Shown here piece by piece: positions 46,304 to 56,945 of a stretch of 64,000 nt of DNA. Source of the stretch: Pleurodeles waltl (Eukaryota; Chordata; Amphibia; Caudata; Salamandridae); NCBI RefSeq assembly GCF_031143425.1, contig NC_090439.1, forward strand, positions 638,973,465 through 639,037,464, written 5' to 3'. Made by a program: the position numbers and the translations under genes. The notes beneath the pieces were generated by a model that did not search any database, had not been told where the DNA came from, and saw only the letters and a list, made by a program, of their open reading frames with translations. Each line of letters starts with the position of its first letter. The first letter of the stretch is position 1.

Positions 46304-48783
46304 ATGAGCAGCCCCGATGCCGGCTACTCCAGCGACGACCAGCAGCAGGGACGGTGCTGCGCGGCCCCCCTGGGCATGATGCAGCCCGGGCACTGCCACT
46401 GGGCACCGGACTCCATGAACCCCACGGGGGACGCGAAGATGAAGGCAGAAGGCGGCCACCCTCGAGGCCCAGCAGCTGGGGGCTGCAAGGGGGAGCCCCG
46501 CATCCGCAGGCCCATGAACGCCTTCATGGTGTGGGCCAAGGACGAACGCAAGAGGCTGGCGCAGCAGAACCCGGACCTGCACAACGCCGAGCTCAGCAAG
46601 ATGCTAGGTAAGGGGGCTGGGGGACCGGGCGAGGGGACCGGGTTTGCTGGGGCCGTCCCTTTGGCCCAGCTGTCCAGGCACATTTCGGAAAATTTACTTT
46701 TAAATCGTTCTGGTTTTCAGAGAGAGTCCGCTGAAAACGAAGATAACAGAGGCAGCATTTATTACATTAAATAATATGCATATTCATTAACATGCACGAG
46801 GTGCGGTTTAAGTGTTGTAGCTAGCCGTGTGCCCATTCTGTTTCTATTTTGGTGACCGCTGTCATTTAAGTCATTATGTGCCCCTCCTAATGTAAACGGC
46901 CAGTCCTTCTTCTATGTCTACTAAATGTCCCTGTTTTTCATTTTCAAAATTTGGTCAACCTACGAATAGAAAAGGGTGTAGGGGATCCTGGGGGTTCCCG
47001 GGGCCTTGTGCTACAGGGAAAGGGCACGCACTGCTCTACCCACTGTAGGTCAAAGATCACCATTACAGCAAAATATTTCATGTATTAACGACGATTAAAT
47101 AATAATAATAATAACAATAATGTCCCAGTTGTCGTGGCAACAAGTGGCTGAATTAATTCCAAAAAGTTGATGAAATTTAGATTCCGGGCTTCGTTTATGT
47201 AAGTAAAACAAGGTCTGTGCCACTCTTCGAAATTTGTCTCCAAAAATTACGCCTTTTGAAACGAAAGTACCTACATCCCAATTGTCTTGTGGATGTGTAA
47301 TTAAATCGAACACAGTATGTTTTACCTGCATTAACTCTTGTTAATTGAAATGCAAGTACTTCCATTAACGGCGCTCTTGATGACATTAAAAGTCTTCAAG
47401 GCGCTTCCCGTCTAGATTTCGATCTCACATTATCGCACGCACTGATCTCTGCAGTCCTGCTAATGATGTTTACTCCGAGTGCTTTGCCTTACGCTGAAAG
47501 TGCGCGGCATGTATTTAAAATAAATGAGTGGCAGTTCGATAGCCGAGGGGGGGCGAGCAGCCCGATGCCCAGCAGGCAGGGCCTCAGCGCCGCTGTCACG
47601 TCAGCTCTAAGCACATACTTTTTACCGCTCACTGGTAAAAGGAGATAGTTGCCTCAGATGCTGCAGATACATTAACTGTTTGCGCATACTTTATAATACT
47701 TGCCGTCCTGCCGCATATTTCTCCATACCGCATACCCAGAAATCTTACAAGGAGCGGTTTACTTGCGCAAGTAGCGCATATTCAGTGCAGCCAGGGAGGT
47801 GTACCAAATCCTTGAAAATGTTAAGGTGCACTGCGGGTCACGTTGCTTTTCTGTGGTGTACTTTCAACCTCTGTGCCATTAAAAGTGGTCAGGTCTTCCA
47901 AGTCTCCCGTAAAGTGTTGTGGGGCGCTCTTCCAGTGCTTTGAGATTTTTTTTTAGGGGGGTAGATGTTTGTAGCTGTGAAGATTGGTGCGGTTGTATTC
48001 AGTGTTGTGTGTGTATGTGTCACACTCCGAGCCTCACCATCCTCTCTCCTCTCCTCCCCCGCAGGCAAGTCGTGGAAGTCGCTGACCCTGACCGAGAAGC
48101 GGCCTTTCGTGGAGGAGGCCGAGCGGCTGCGGGTGCAGCACATGCAGGACCACCCCAACTACAAGTACCGGCCGCGGCGCCGCAAGCAGGTGAAGCGCGT
48201 GAAGCGCCCCGAACCCGTCTTCCTGGCGCTGCAGGACCCGCAGGGCGGCGGCGAGGGCCTGGCCTACGGTGAGCCGCAGGGGTACCCGGCCCACTACTAC
48301 CGGGACTGTCACTACGAGGGCTACCCCCCGGACTCCTCCCCCGCCCTGGACATGGGGGACCCGCACCCCGCCTACTACGCTGCCCCCCACCCGCAGGATG
48401 AGTGCCAGGGCCTGCCCTACAACTACCACCACGACTACAGCGCCCCCCAGAGCCGGCACCCGGCCGAGCCCCTGGACCCTGCGCAGGGCGCCCCCGGGGC
48501 ACAGACACCCCCTCACATGTACTATGGACAGGTGTACCCCTCGGGCGGCCGCCACCCGGAGGAGCCGCCGCCCCCCGAGCCGCACCCGCTGAGCGCCCTG
48601 AGCCAGGCGCAGCAGGCCGAGCTGCTGGGGGAGCTGGACCGCGCCGAGTTCGAGCAGTACCTCAGCTTCATGGGGTACCACGGGCACGAGCCGCACCTGC
48701 CCCCCGCGGACAGCGGCCTCATCTCCTCGGTGCTCTCGGACGCCAGCACCGCCGTCTACTACTACAACTACCCCAGCGCCTGA
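46304..48783 (+). CDS. sox17: SOX17, SOXF transcription factor (two coding exons)
   Basis: Coding exons 46304-46607 and 48065-48783, joined by GT-AG (TAG|GTAAGG ... CCGCAG|GC) after the first base of a Gly codon, give 340 residues. The start ATG has G at -3. The N-terminus ([13 protein letters not shown]) is typical of SOX17. The HMG box, about residues 64-143, reads [20 protein letters not shown] and so on to the basic tail YRPRRRKQ, and binds and bends AACAAT-type sites. The intron inside the HMG box is the SOXF-subfamily position. DRAEFEQYL (about 293-301) is the conserved beta-catenin-interacting motif. The final [20 protein letters not shown] matches amphibian SOX17 almost exactly, separating it from SOX7 and SOX18. 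The middle is rich in Pro, Tyr and His and shorter than in the usual 370-415-residue proteins. Known role in vertebrates: endoderm specification and endothelial identity, in the nucleus. No damage is seen. Confidence 0.97.
46608..48064 (+). other. sox17: SOX17 intron
   Basis: 1457 bp with a canonical GTAAGG donor and a pyrimidine-rich acceptor (CTCTCCTCTCCTCC then CCCGCAG). It holds an AAT-rich tract at 47097-47120. No transposon protein fragment is seen, unusual for this repeat-laden window; a compact intron is normal for SOXF genes. Confidence 0.9.
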
Positions 48784-49244
48784 GGGGCTCCGCATTTCAT
48801 CCAGGGGTCTGAGACCCCTCAGTGAGAACTGTCCACCTGTCCTCGGGCTCCAGCTCCGGCAGTGCTACTACAACTACCCCTGGGCTCCGCATTTCATCCA
48901 GTGTCTGAGACCCCTGAGTGAGAACTGTCCACCTGTCCTCAGGCTCCTGCACCGGCAGTTCTACTATAACTACCCCTGGGCTCCGCATTTCATCCAGGGT
49001 CTGAGACCCCTCAGTGAGAACTGTCCACCTGTCCTCGGGCTCCTGCACCGGCAGTGCTACTACAACTACCCCTGGGCTCCGCATTTCATCCAGGGTCTGA
49101 GACCCCTCAGTGAGAACTGTCCACCTGTCCTCGGGCTCCTGCACCGGCAGTGCTACTATAAACTACCCCAGCGCCTGAGGGGCTCCGCATTTCATTATAG
49201 TGGCGGCCAGGGCCTGAGACCCCTCAGTGAGAAACGTCTACGGA
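48759..49244 (+). repeat. Tandem array of SOX17 stop-codon region
   Basis: Five head-to-tail copies starting at 48759, 48865, 48961, 49057 and 49153 (spacing 106, 96, 96, 96). Each begins with the coding-like CTACTA(C/T)AACTACCCC and continues with GGCTCCGCATTTCATCCAG and the following 3'UTR. The first copy includes the real last codons and TGA. The middle three lack AGCGCC and most of the stop region. The fifth again has CCCCAGCGCCTGAGGGGCTC but one extra A in TATAAACT. It lies wholly in the 3'UTR after the first copy. Confidence 0.95.
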
Positions 49245-49673
49245 ACAGTGCTACTTGGACTCCGGGGGGCGTGAAGAGACGGGCTTGGATTTCATCCACA
49301 GCACCGACCACATATCGAGACAATTCAACGAGAGTGTGTCTGCCATGCACATGTCAGACGACCCTGAACTCTTCCGCACAGAGGGGTCACTTACACACTT
49401 TTCATGAACTGCATGTAATTTATTACTTTATAAACGGTGAGCGGTTTGGACGCTATATTGTGATTTTCTCTGCAGTCCCGACCTCTGTTCGGCAGTAATC
49501 AGAGGCACCTTGTGAACATCTTAGCACAACAGCACAAAAAGTAATTTATTTGGACTCTTAAAAGACAATGGACGCTGCAAGATGACCTGGACTCGCACAT
49601 TGTCGACCTGTACATTGTTAATACTGTATATTCAGATTATATCAGTTTTGTATTTGTATTTTGCACTTTTACA

Positions 49674-49679
49674 AATAAA
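49674..49679 (+). terminator. sox17: SOX17 polyadenylation signal
   Basis: AATAAA about 890 nt after the stop codon, preceded by T-rich, TGTAT-containing sequence. First canonical signal downstream of the gene, so the mRNA most likely ends near 49695. Confidence 0.75.
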
Positions 49680-49765
49680 ACACCCCAAATGCAGATGTTT
49701 AGATGTGGTAGATAGATCGCACCAGTCTTTAAATGTCTCTGTTAACTTGGTTTTCATTGGGGGGG

Positions 49766-49766
<1 letters not shown>

Positions 49767-49842
<76 letters not shown>
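49767..49842. repeat. (TATC)19 microsatellite
   Basis: Nineteen perfect TATC units right after the inferred SOX17 mRNA end; likely polymorphic. Confidence 0.97.
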
Positions 49843-50717
49843 CACCACCCGTCCCCTATACAAGACGCACAAGGTAACAAAGAGGCAGACGTTCAGTCAC
49901 CACGTACTCCCGAGCGGAACTATTCGCACAAACCAGCTGAATTCACCGACCGCCCCCGGCGGGTCAGGGGTTGGATCAGTCCCCCAAGCGGCTCCGCGCC
50001 CGCCCGAGGTGTGCACTCCTCTGCCTCAGGTGCTGTGGGTGCGTAAATAAAGCGCGCTGCCAACAACGTCACTGTGACATCCAACTGCGCAGTGCGTGTG
50101 ACATGCGTAGCATAGCTCATGTGGGCATATTATGGAATATGAATGTCGCGCTCTCTCTTCGTCGGTACCTGTATATTCATTATCTGGCCATCGATCTGCT
50201 TGTTGTCTCAGGACGATGTATCTCAATAAGCTATCTATCTGTGTAAAGTCCTTTGCACTTTGCACAACACAACTCAACCAGCCCTTTTAACTACGGGATG
50301 CCATAAGTGAAATACACAGTGCTTTATGTTTAGGTGCTCAGAAGCTGCTCACTCACTTTAGGTATATGTCAGGAATTGTTTGGCCCCAAGGGGGAAGTAT
50401 AGCCCCTGCCTTCCATGGCAGTATCCAAATGGTAACTGAAACGTTTTCGTTTCGATGAACTTATCTTACTCTTTCCACTTTTTAATTAATAAACAGTTTC
50501 ATGTTGATTAAACAAAAAATGATATGACATAAACTTCAATGCAGTAGGTGCTCCTAGAGTGACAACGTAGTGAAGGTGAGTAAGGTGATTTAAAGTGCCA
50601 AAGTGTGATACACAGTATATATAAAAGTGGTTAAAAAGATAAATGATCTTCACAGAGACCCCTTTAATCCAGGTGTCTAGAAGTCACTATTCATTTTAAC
50701 AATAACCCACAACCAAT

Positions 50718-50783
50718 TATGTTGACGTTTCAACCCAGCTTATGAGAACAAATCAATAACGGGTCATCATCAGGACAGATGGT
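50718..50783 (-). ncRNA. Hammerhead-like motif, PLE-4 left arm
   Basis: Minus strand: CTGATGA core, helix II with GACCC pairing to GGGTT, GAAA, then CGTCAAC. The invariant core is complete here. The copy in the right arm (about 51175-51220, plus) reads CTGATTG and TTCAAAC and is broken. Confidence 0.5.
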
Positions 50784-51032
50784 CTTTTGATAGGAAGCAC
50801 CATAGATCTTTCCTCATGGCTAAATGCATGTCCAAATTGTATCTCCTTGGATGATGGGTCGTTCCATCACATAACCTCGCTTCTTTCTTCAGTGACCACT
50901 CAACCTTCAAATCATAAGTCTTTACTCCTGGCTCTACAATTTGTAAATCGAGATTGTATCTCTCTGACTTGAATTATATTATAGGACACCCTCCTTACCT
51001 TAGTTATCCCTTAATTTCCACTCTGTTGGGGC

Positions 51033-51089
51033 GAGGAGGAGGACGCCAACTTCCATCTCCTTGAGATGTAAGTTGGCGTCCTCCTCCTC
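51033..51089. repeat. Perfect 20-bp inverted repeat at centre of PLE-4
   Basis: GAGGAGGAGGACGCCAACTT at 51033-51052 is the exact reverse complement of 51070-51089, with a 17-nt loop. It is much better conserved than the surrounding arms, which suggests recent gene conversion, selection or a separate origin. Confidence 0.9.
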
Positions 51090-51553
51090 TCCATCACCCT
51101 CGCCATCATCCTAGGAGAGACAGTTTGCACATGCATTTAGCCATGAGGAAAGATCTATGGTGCTTCCTATCAAAAGACTCTGATTGGTTTTCATATGCTG
51201 GGTTCAAACGTGGACATAATTGGATGCAGGTTATTGTTAAAAATGAATAGTGACTTCTAGACACCTGGGTTAAAGGGGTCTCTGTGAAGATCGTGTATCT
51301 CTTTAACCACTTTTTATATATACCCTATATAACACTTCTGCACTTTAATCACATTACTCACCTTCAATGCGCTGTCACTCTAGGAGCACCTATTGCATTG
51401 ACGTTTTAATTATATAATGTTTTCCTTACTCGATATGAAACTGTTTATTAAATAAAAGGCGGAACGAGTAAGATAAGTTCATCGAGACTACAACGTTTGA
51501 GTTATCATTTGAATATTGCCATGGAAGGCAAGGGTTATACTTCCACCTTGGGG

Positions 51554-53380
51554 ACAAACCTTTCTGATATATATTTATCTACCCTGATCCAGGGATCACT
51601 TTAGGTATCACAACTTTCACTTTATGTTATAAACGTACATCGTGCGCCGAAACACAAGAATGAGTTCACAGACCTCGCACGTCATTTTCATGTACCACAC
51701 ACCATCACTCGTGAAAGGTGCAGGAATTAAATGTTCACTTTACAGAGTAGCGCTTTATCCGCGGACCAGTGCATCCTACGCAGCTCTAGTTTGCTCGATT
51801 CAAGGACTGAGACAGTGCGAGTTCATTTCATTGTTTTGTTCAGAAATGTAGAATAAAGTCAAATCGGAGCCGAGATTAGAAGTGAAGTCTCCAGGTCCGG
51901 AAGCGAGCGCTCCGTTTCACGACCCTCTCTGCGAAGAGATCTGATTGTTGGTTGTGATTTCGGAGCCTCCTTGTCCGTTGCTGACTCCAGGAACGATGCT
52001 TCCCCCGGATTTCGCTGTTTTAAGCGAGCCTTCACCTTGTTCCCCCCAGTGGGCCCAGTCACAAAGCCAGCCCTGTTTGTGTTCACTTCCTGCGTCAGAC
52101 CCCGAGGCCGGCAGCCCCTATAGATCCGCTCCACCCTCCCCATGTGTGCTACTTTCCTCAGAAGTCTGGTCAGAAGAGCACCGAGGTCAGGGTCCAACGA
52201 ACAGGTCCACGCTCACATCAAGCGCTAAGAACCTCCTTGCGTAGGCAGGTGGCACATTTCTGCCGGTTCACTTCCTGTGGCAGACCCCAGGGCTGGCATT
52301 CCCTGTATCCCCAGCGTGCCGCTGACCGAGGGAGCTCCTATGGGACCAACCCCTGACAGAGGCGGCCTTCAAACTGGTTACAGGCAGATCACCGCATGTC
52401 TTGGTGTTGAGCGTTAAACTCACTCAACCATCAAGCTGTTTTTATTACACTCGCTTCCTAAACGAAACGTGTGCGGTCTCGAAATTATTTTAATATGTTA
52501 TTACAGTTTTGAACTCGGCATGTTCGTTCCACTAAAGGGTTCCATGGTATAAAACGAGACATTATGAATTGAGACTGTGGGCCAATCAGCATAAACGTTG
52601 AACTAGTGCAGTAATGCAGCCACCATTCCTTGCACCGTTTGCATCCCACCTCTAAACGGGGACGGAGCACCAGAACATGATAAATAAAAAAAAAATGCCG
52701 TGCACAAATGGAGAAAACATTTCGTGAAACAACTCCAAACTAGTTAACATCTTTCGCCCGTCAATTCTTTTACAATCAATATCATTATTTAAGAAAAATG
52801 CACGGAGAATAAAATTTGTTCAGAAAATAATAAGCAAAGGGTTTATGCATTATTTATGCTGCAATAGAGGTGTGAAACCGAGCAAACTCGTTTTAAAGAA
52901 GAAACTCTATGTATTTTATTTTTTAAGGCATGAACAACAGCTCGGAGTATTTCCTCCAAGATTAACCCAGTGCAAAAATCTATATTTACTATGGACTGAA
53001 AAAAATATTTTCACCCCCATCTAGTTTCTGCTGTGCAAAGAGAAAACCAACCCAAAATGGCAATGTGGCCCCTCACCTGAAACCACCGTTGGGTGATGTC
53101 AGTGCAAAGAAGTTTCGCTCGTGGAATCCTAAACAAATACACCTAGAGTTTGTAATCCCCTCAGGGGAAATCTAATCGGGCCGTGCCCGGCCAGAAGGAG
53201 CCGCCGGCGAGTGTATGTTTACCGTGCGCTAATCTCATCTGCGGGCGCAATACGGGCCGTCTCCGCATGCGGAGCGCAGACAACTAGCTCTTCCCGGGCT
53301 CCCGCAATAGCGCAGACACCGTGCTTCACATGGGCTCCACCCAGGGCACCCCCAACCAGCCCATCGCGGGCTCTATCCGA
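51554..53380. other. Intergenic, mostly unassigned
   Basis: No gene. A block GTTCACTTCCTG.G.CAGACCCC with following GGC-rich bases occurs twice (52078-52135 and 52269-52325). AT-rich from about 52680 to 53000. A GC-richer stretch leads into the 109-bp array. Confidence 0.5.
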
Positions 53381-54250
53381 GGGCACAGCCGACCATCTCA
53401 TCACGGGCTTCGTCCCAAGGCACATTCAGCCACTCTCTGGGGCTCCTTCGCAGGGCACAGCCGACCAGCTCATCACGGGCTCTACCCGAGGGCACAGCCG
53501 ACCATCTCATCACGGGCTTCGTCCCAAGGCACATTCAGCCACTCTCTGGGGCTCCTTCGCAGGGCACAGCCAACCAGCTCATCACGGGCTCTACCCGAGG
53601 GCACAGCCGACCATCTCATCACGGGCTTCGTCCCAAGGCACATTCAGCCACTCTCTGGGGCTCCTTCGCAGGGCACAGCCGACCAGCTCATCACGGGCTC
53701 TACCCGAGGGCACAGCCGACCATCTCATCACGGGCTTCGTCCCAAGGCACATTCAGCCACTCTCTGGGGCTCCTTCGCAGGGCACAGCCGACCAGCTCAT
53801 CACGGGCTCTACCCGAGGGCACAGCCGACCATCTCATCACGGGCTTCGTCCCAAGGCACATTCAGCCACTCTCTGGGGCTCCTTCGCAGGGCACAGCCGA
53901 CCAGCTCATCACGGGCTCTACCCGAGGGCACAGCCGACCATCTCATCACGGGCTTCGTCCCAAGGCACATTCAGCCACTCTCTGGGGCTCCTTCGCAGGG
54001 CACAGCCAACCAGCTCATCACGGGCTCTACCCGAGGGCACAGCCGACCATCTCATCACGGGCTTCGTCCCAAGGCACATTCAGCCACTCTCTGGGGCTCC
54101 TTCGCAGGGCACAGCCAACCAGCTCATCACGGGCTCTACCCGAGGGCACATCCGACCATCTCATCACGGGCTTCGTCCCAAGGCACGTTCAGCCACTCTC
54201 TGGGGCTCCTTTGCAGGGCACAACCAACCAGCTCATCAGGGGATCTAACA
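53381..54250 (+). repeat. 109-bp tandem array, eight copies
   Basis: Units begin GGGCACAGCCGACCATCTC at 53381, 53490, 53599, 53708, 53817, 53926, 54035 and 54144. Copies are nearly identical except CCGACC/CCAACC exchanges and decay in the last. Each 109-bp unit is itself three related 34-38-bp pieces, each starting GGGCACA or GGCACA, so an older 36-bp repeat was amplified as a trimer. All three forward frames stay open, giving spurious long frames (345 and 557 codons). Confidence 0.95.
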
Positions 54251-54967
54251 AGAACTCAGGCAGCGCTACTCAATATGAGCTTCATCCCAAGGCATCGCCA
54301 ACCAGTTCATCAAGGGCCCCAGCCCCAGGGCACAGTCACTGGGCAGCAGAGCCGCACTGCACACAGGGCAATCGGGCAGTGTCAGATAGGCGGTCTGGGC
54401 TGTGCGCCAGTTTTTGACTGTGTCTGGACCGGTTTTATGGTCAGCTGGGCCGGTTTTACTGTTGATTTCTCTGATATTAAAATAAACAATGCAGGTAGCA
54501 AGCTCAAATCCATCCCTTCTTCCATACCTTGCAAAAACACACACGGCATGTCAAAAAACTGCCCCAATCGGAAAATTTGGGTCACTTATTTATGCATCCA
54601 ATTTATTATGGGGGCCACTTTTATTTTGATGCCCGGGCCTATTTTCTGTCCCAGTCCCACCCTGACAGCCCGCCGGACTCACTATGGACTCCATCTGCAG
54701 GTGGGCACAGGCGGTCCAGGGCAGAGCCAGCAACTCATTCATCAGTGGAGAGTAACACATGCTGTTAGAGGCGCTGGAAATGCCACTCAGCAGTCTTTCT
54801 GGGTCACAATACCACTGCTTGAGTGCAGGGTCATCACTAAAAGCTCAGCTCAAGGGAGGCTTATCAAACAAAAACAGATCTCACCCCTCAGTAGGTTTAT
54901 GCCACCCATCTCATCGGGGGTTCTGAAGGACCGATCCACCAGGGGCTCATCCATCCCGGCTCACCAT
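54251..54967. other. Spacer between tandem arrays
   Basis: Partly decayed array at its start (CCAACCAGTTCATCAAGGGC near 54299) and end (CACCCATCTCATCGGGGG near 54902), with unrelated sequence between. No gene. Confidence 0.6.
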
Positions 54968-56945
54968 GAACTGACAAATCTCAGCACATCATGAGCTCAC
55001 ACAGCCCAGCACATCATGAGCTCACTCAGCCCAGCTCATCATGGGCTCACACAGCTCAGCTCATCATGGGCTCACACAGCCCTGCTCCTCATGGGCTCAC
55101 ACAGCCCAGCACATCATGAGCTCACACAGCCCTGCTCCTCATGGGCTCACACAGCCCAGCACATCATGGGCTCACACAGCTCAGTTCATCATGGGCTCAC
55201 ACAGCCCTGCTCATCATGGGCTCACACAGCCCTGCTCTTCATGGGCTCACTCAGCCCAGCTCATCATGGGCTCACACAGCTCAGTTCATCATGGGCTCAC
55301 ACAGCCCTGCTCATCATGGACTCACACAGCCCTGCTCTTCATGGGCTCACACAGCCCAGCACATCATGGGCTCACACAGCCCAGATCTTCATGGGCTTAC
55401 ACAGCCCAGATCTTCATGGGCTCACACAGCCCAGATCTTCATGGGCTCACACAGCCCAGATCTTCACGGGCTCACACAGCCCAGCACATCATGGGCTCAC
55501 ACAGCCCAGATCTTCATGGGCTCACACAGCCCAGATCTTCATGGGCTCACACAGCCCAGCTCTTCATGGGCTCACACAGCTCAGATCTTCATGGGCTCAC
55601 ACAGCCCAGCACATCATGAGCTCACTCAGCCCAGCTCCTCATGGGCTCACACAGCTCAGTTCATCATGGGCTCACACAGCCCTGCTCATCATGGACTCAC
55701 ACAGCCCTGCTCTTCATGGGCTCACACAGCCCAGCACATCATGGGCTCACACAGCCCAGATCTTCATGGGCTCACACAGCCCAGATCTTCATGGGCTCAC
55801 ACAGCCCAGATCTTCATGGGCTCACACAGCCCAGATCTTCATGGGCTCACACAGCCCAGCACATCATGGGCTCACACAGCCCAGATCTTCATGGGTTCAC
55901 ACAGCCCAGCTCTTCATGGGCTCACACAGCCCAGCTCTTCATGGGCTCACACAGCCCAGATCTTCACGGGCTCACACAGCCCAGCACATCATGGGCTCAC
56001 ACAGCCCAGATCTTCATGGGCTCACACAGCCCAGATCTTCATGGGCTCACACAGCCCAGCTCTTCATGGGCTCACACAGCTCAGATCTTCATGGGCTCAC
56101 ACAGCCCAGCACATCATGAGCTCACTCAGCCCAGCTCATCATGGGCTCACACAGCTCAGTTCGTCATGGGCTCACACAGCCCTGCTCGTCATGGACTCAC
56201 ACAGCCCTGCTCTTCATGGGCTCACACAGCCCAGCACATCATGGGCTCACACAGCCCAGATCTTCATGGGCTCACACAGCCCAGATCTTCATGGGCTCAC
56301 ACAGCCCAGATCTTCATGGGCTCACACAGCCCAGCACATCATGGGCTCACACAGCCCAGATCTTCATGGGTTCACACAGCCCAGCTCTTCATGGGCTCAC
56401 ACAGCCCAGCTCTTCATGGGCTCACACAGCCCAGCTCTTCATGGGCTCACACAGCCCAGCACATCATGGGCTCACACAGCCCAGCACATCATGGGCTCAC
56501 ACAGCCCAGATCTTCATGGGTTCACACAGCCCAGCTCTTCATGGGCTCACACAGCCCAGCTCTTCATGGGCTCACACAGCTCAGATCTTCATGGGCTCAC
56601 ACAGCCCAGCACATCATGGGCTCACACAGCCCAGATCTTCATGGGCTCACACAACCCAGCACATCATGGGCTCACACAGCCCAGATCTTCATGGGTTCAC
56701 ACAGCCCAGCTCTTCATGGGCTCACACAGCCCAGCTCTTCATGGGCTCACACAGCTCAGATCTTCATGGGCTCACACAGCCCAGCTCTTCATGGGCTCCC
56801 ACAGCCCAGCTCTTCATGGGCTCACAGCTCAGATCATCATGGGCTCACACAGCCCAGCTCTTCATGGGCTCACAAAGCCCAGCTTAACATGGAAGTTGCA
56901 CATAGCCCAGCATATCATGGAGTCACACAGCCCGGCACGTCATAG
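54968..56945 (+). repeat. 25-bp tandem array, about 79 copies
   Basis: Head-to-tail copies of a 25-bp unit of the form CTCACACAGCCCAG followed by A/C/T TC(A/T)TCATGGG. Variable positions fall into recurring patterns (AGCACATC, AGATCTTC, AGCTCTTC, TGCTCTTC), so longer higher-order blocks were copied. For example the order of variants at 55220-55620 recurs from 55640 and again from 56150. Since 25 is not a multiple of three and the unit has no forward stop, all three plus frames are open (up to 603 codons). I regard these as non-coding. Confidence 0.95.

Larger units (their letters stand above)
50393..51553. mobile_element. PLE-4, foldback element of two inverted terminal repeats
   Basis: Two roughly 440-bp arms in opposite orientation (50393-50832 and 51125-51553) around a 0.3-kb centre with no polyprotein. 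Shared landmarks include AAACAGTTTCAT..., AGGTGCTCCTAGAGTGACA, AGTCACTATTCATTTT and GGAAGCACCATAGATCTTTC. The arms look like PLE terminal repeats because they carry a hammerhead-like block. The centre holds a perfect 20-bp inverted repeat (51033-51052 with 51070-51089). Interpretation as a PLE derivative that lost its coding region is inference. Confidence 0.65.

Noticed and set aside
45897..46307. 136-codon plus-strand frame before SOX17
   Set aside because: It is GC-rich promoter sequence, has no domain, and overlaps the inferred start region of the gene.
48034..48795. 253-codon minus-strand frame opposite SOX17 exon 2
   Set aside because: Shadow of a GC-rich coding exon; no independent motif.
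54968..56945. CRISPR-like array of 25-bp repeats
   Set aside because: Units abut directly with no unique spacers, and the DNA is vertebrate; it is a satellite-type array.
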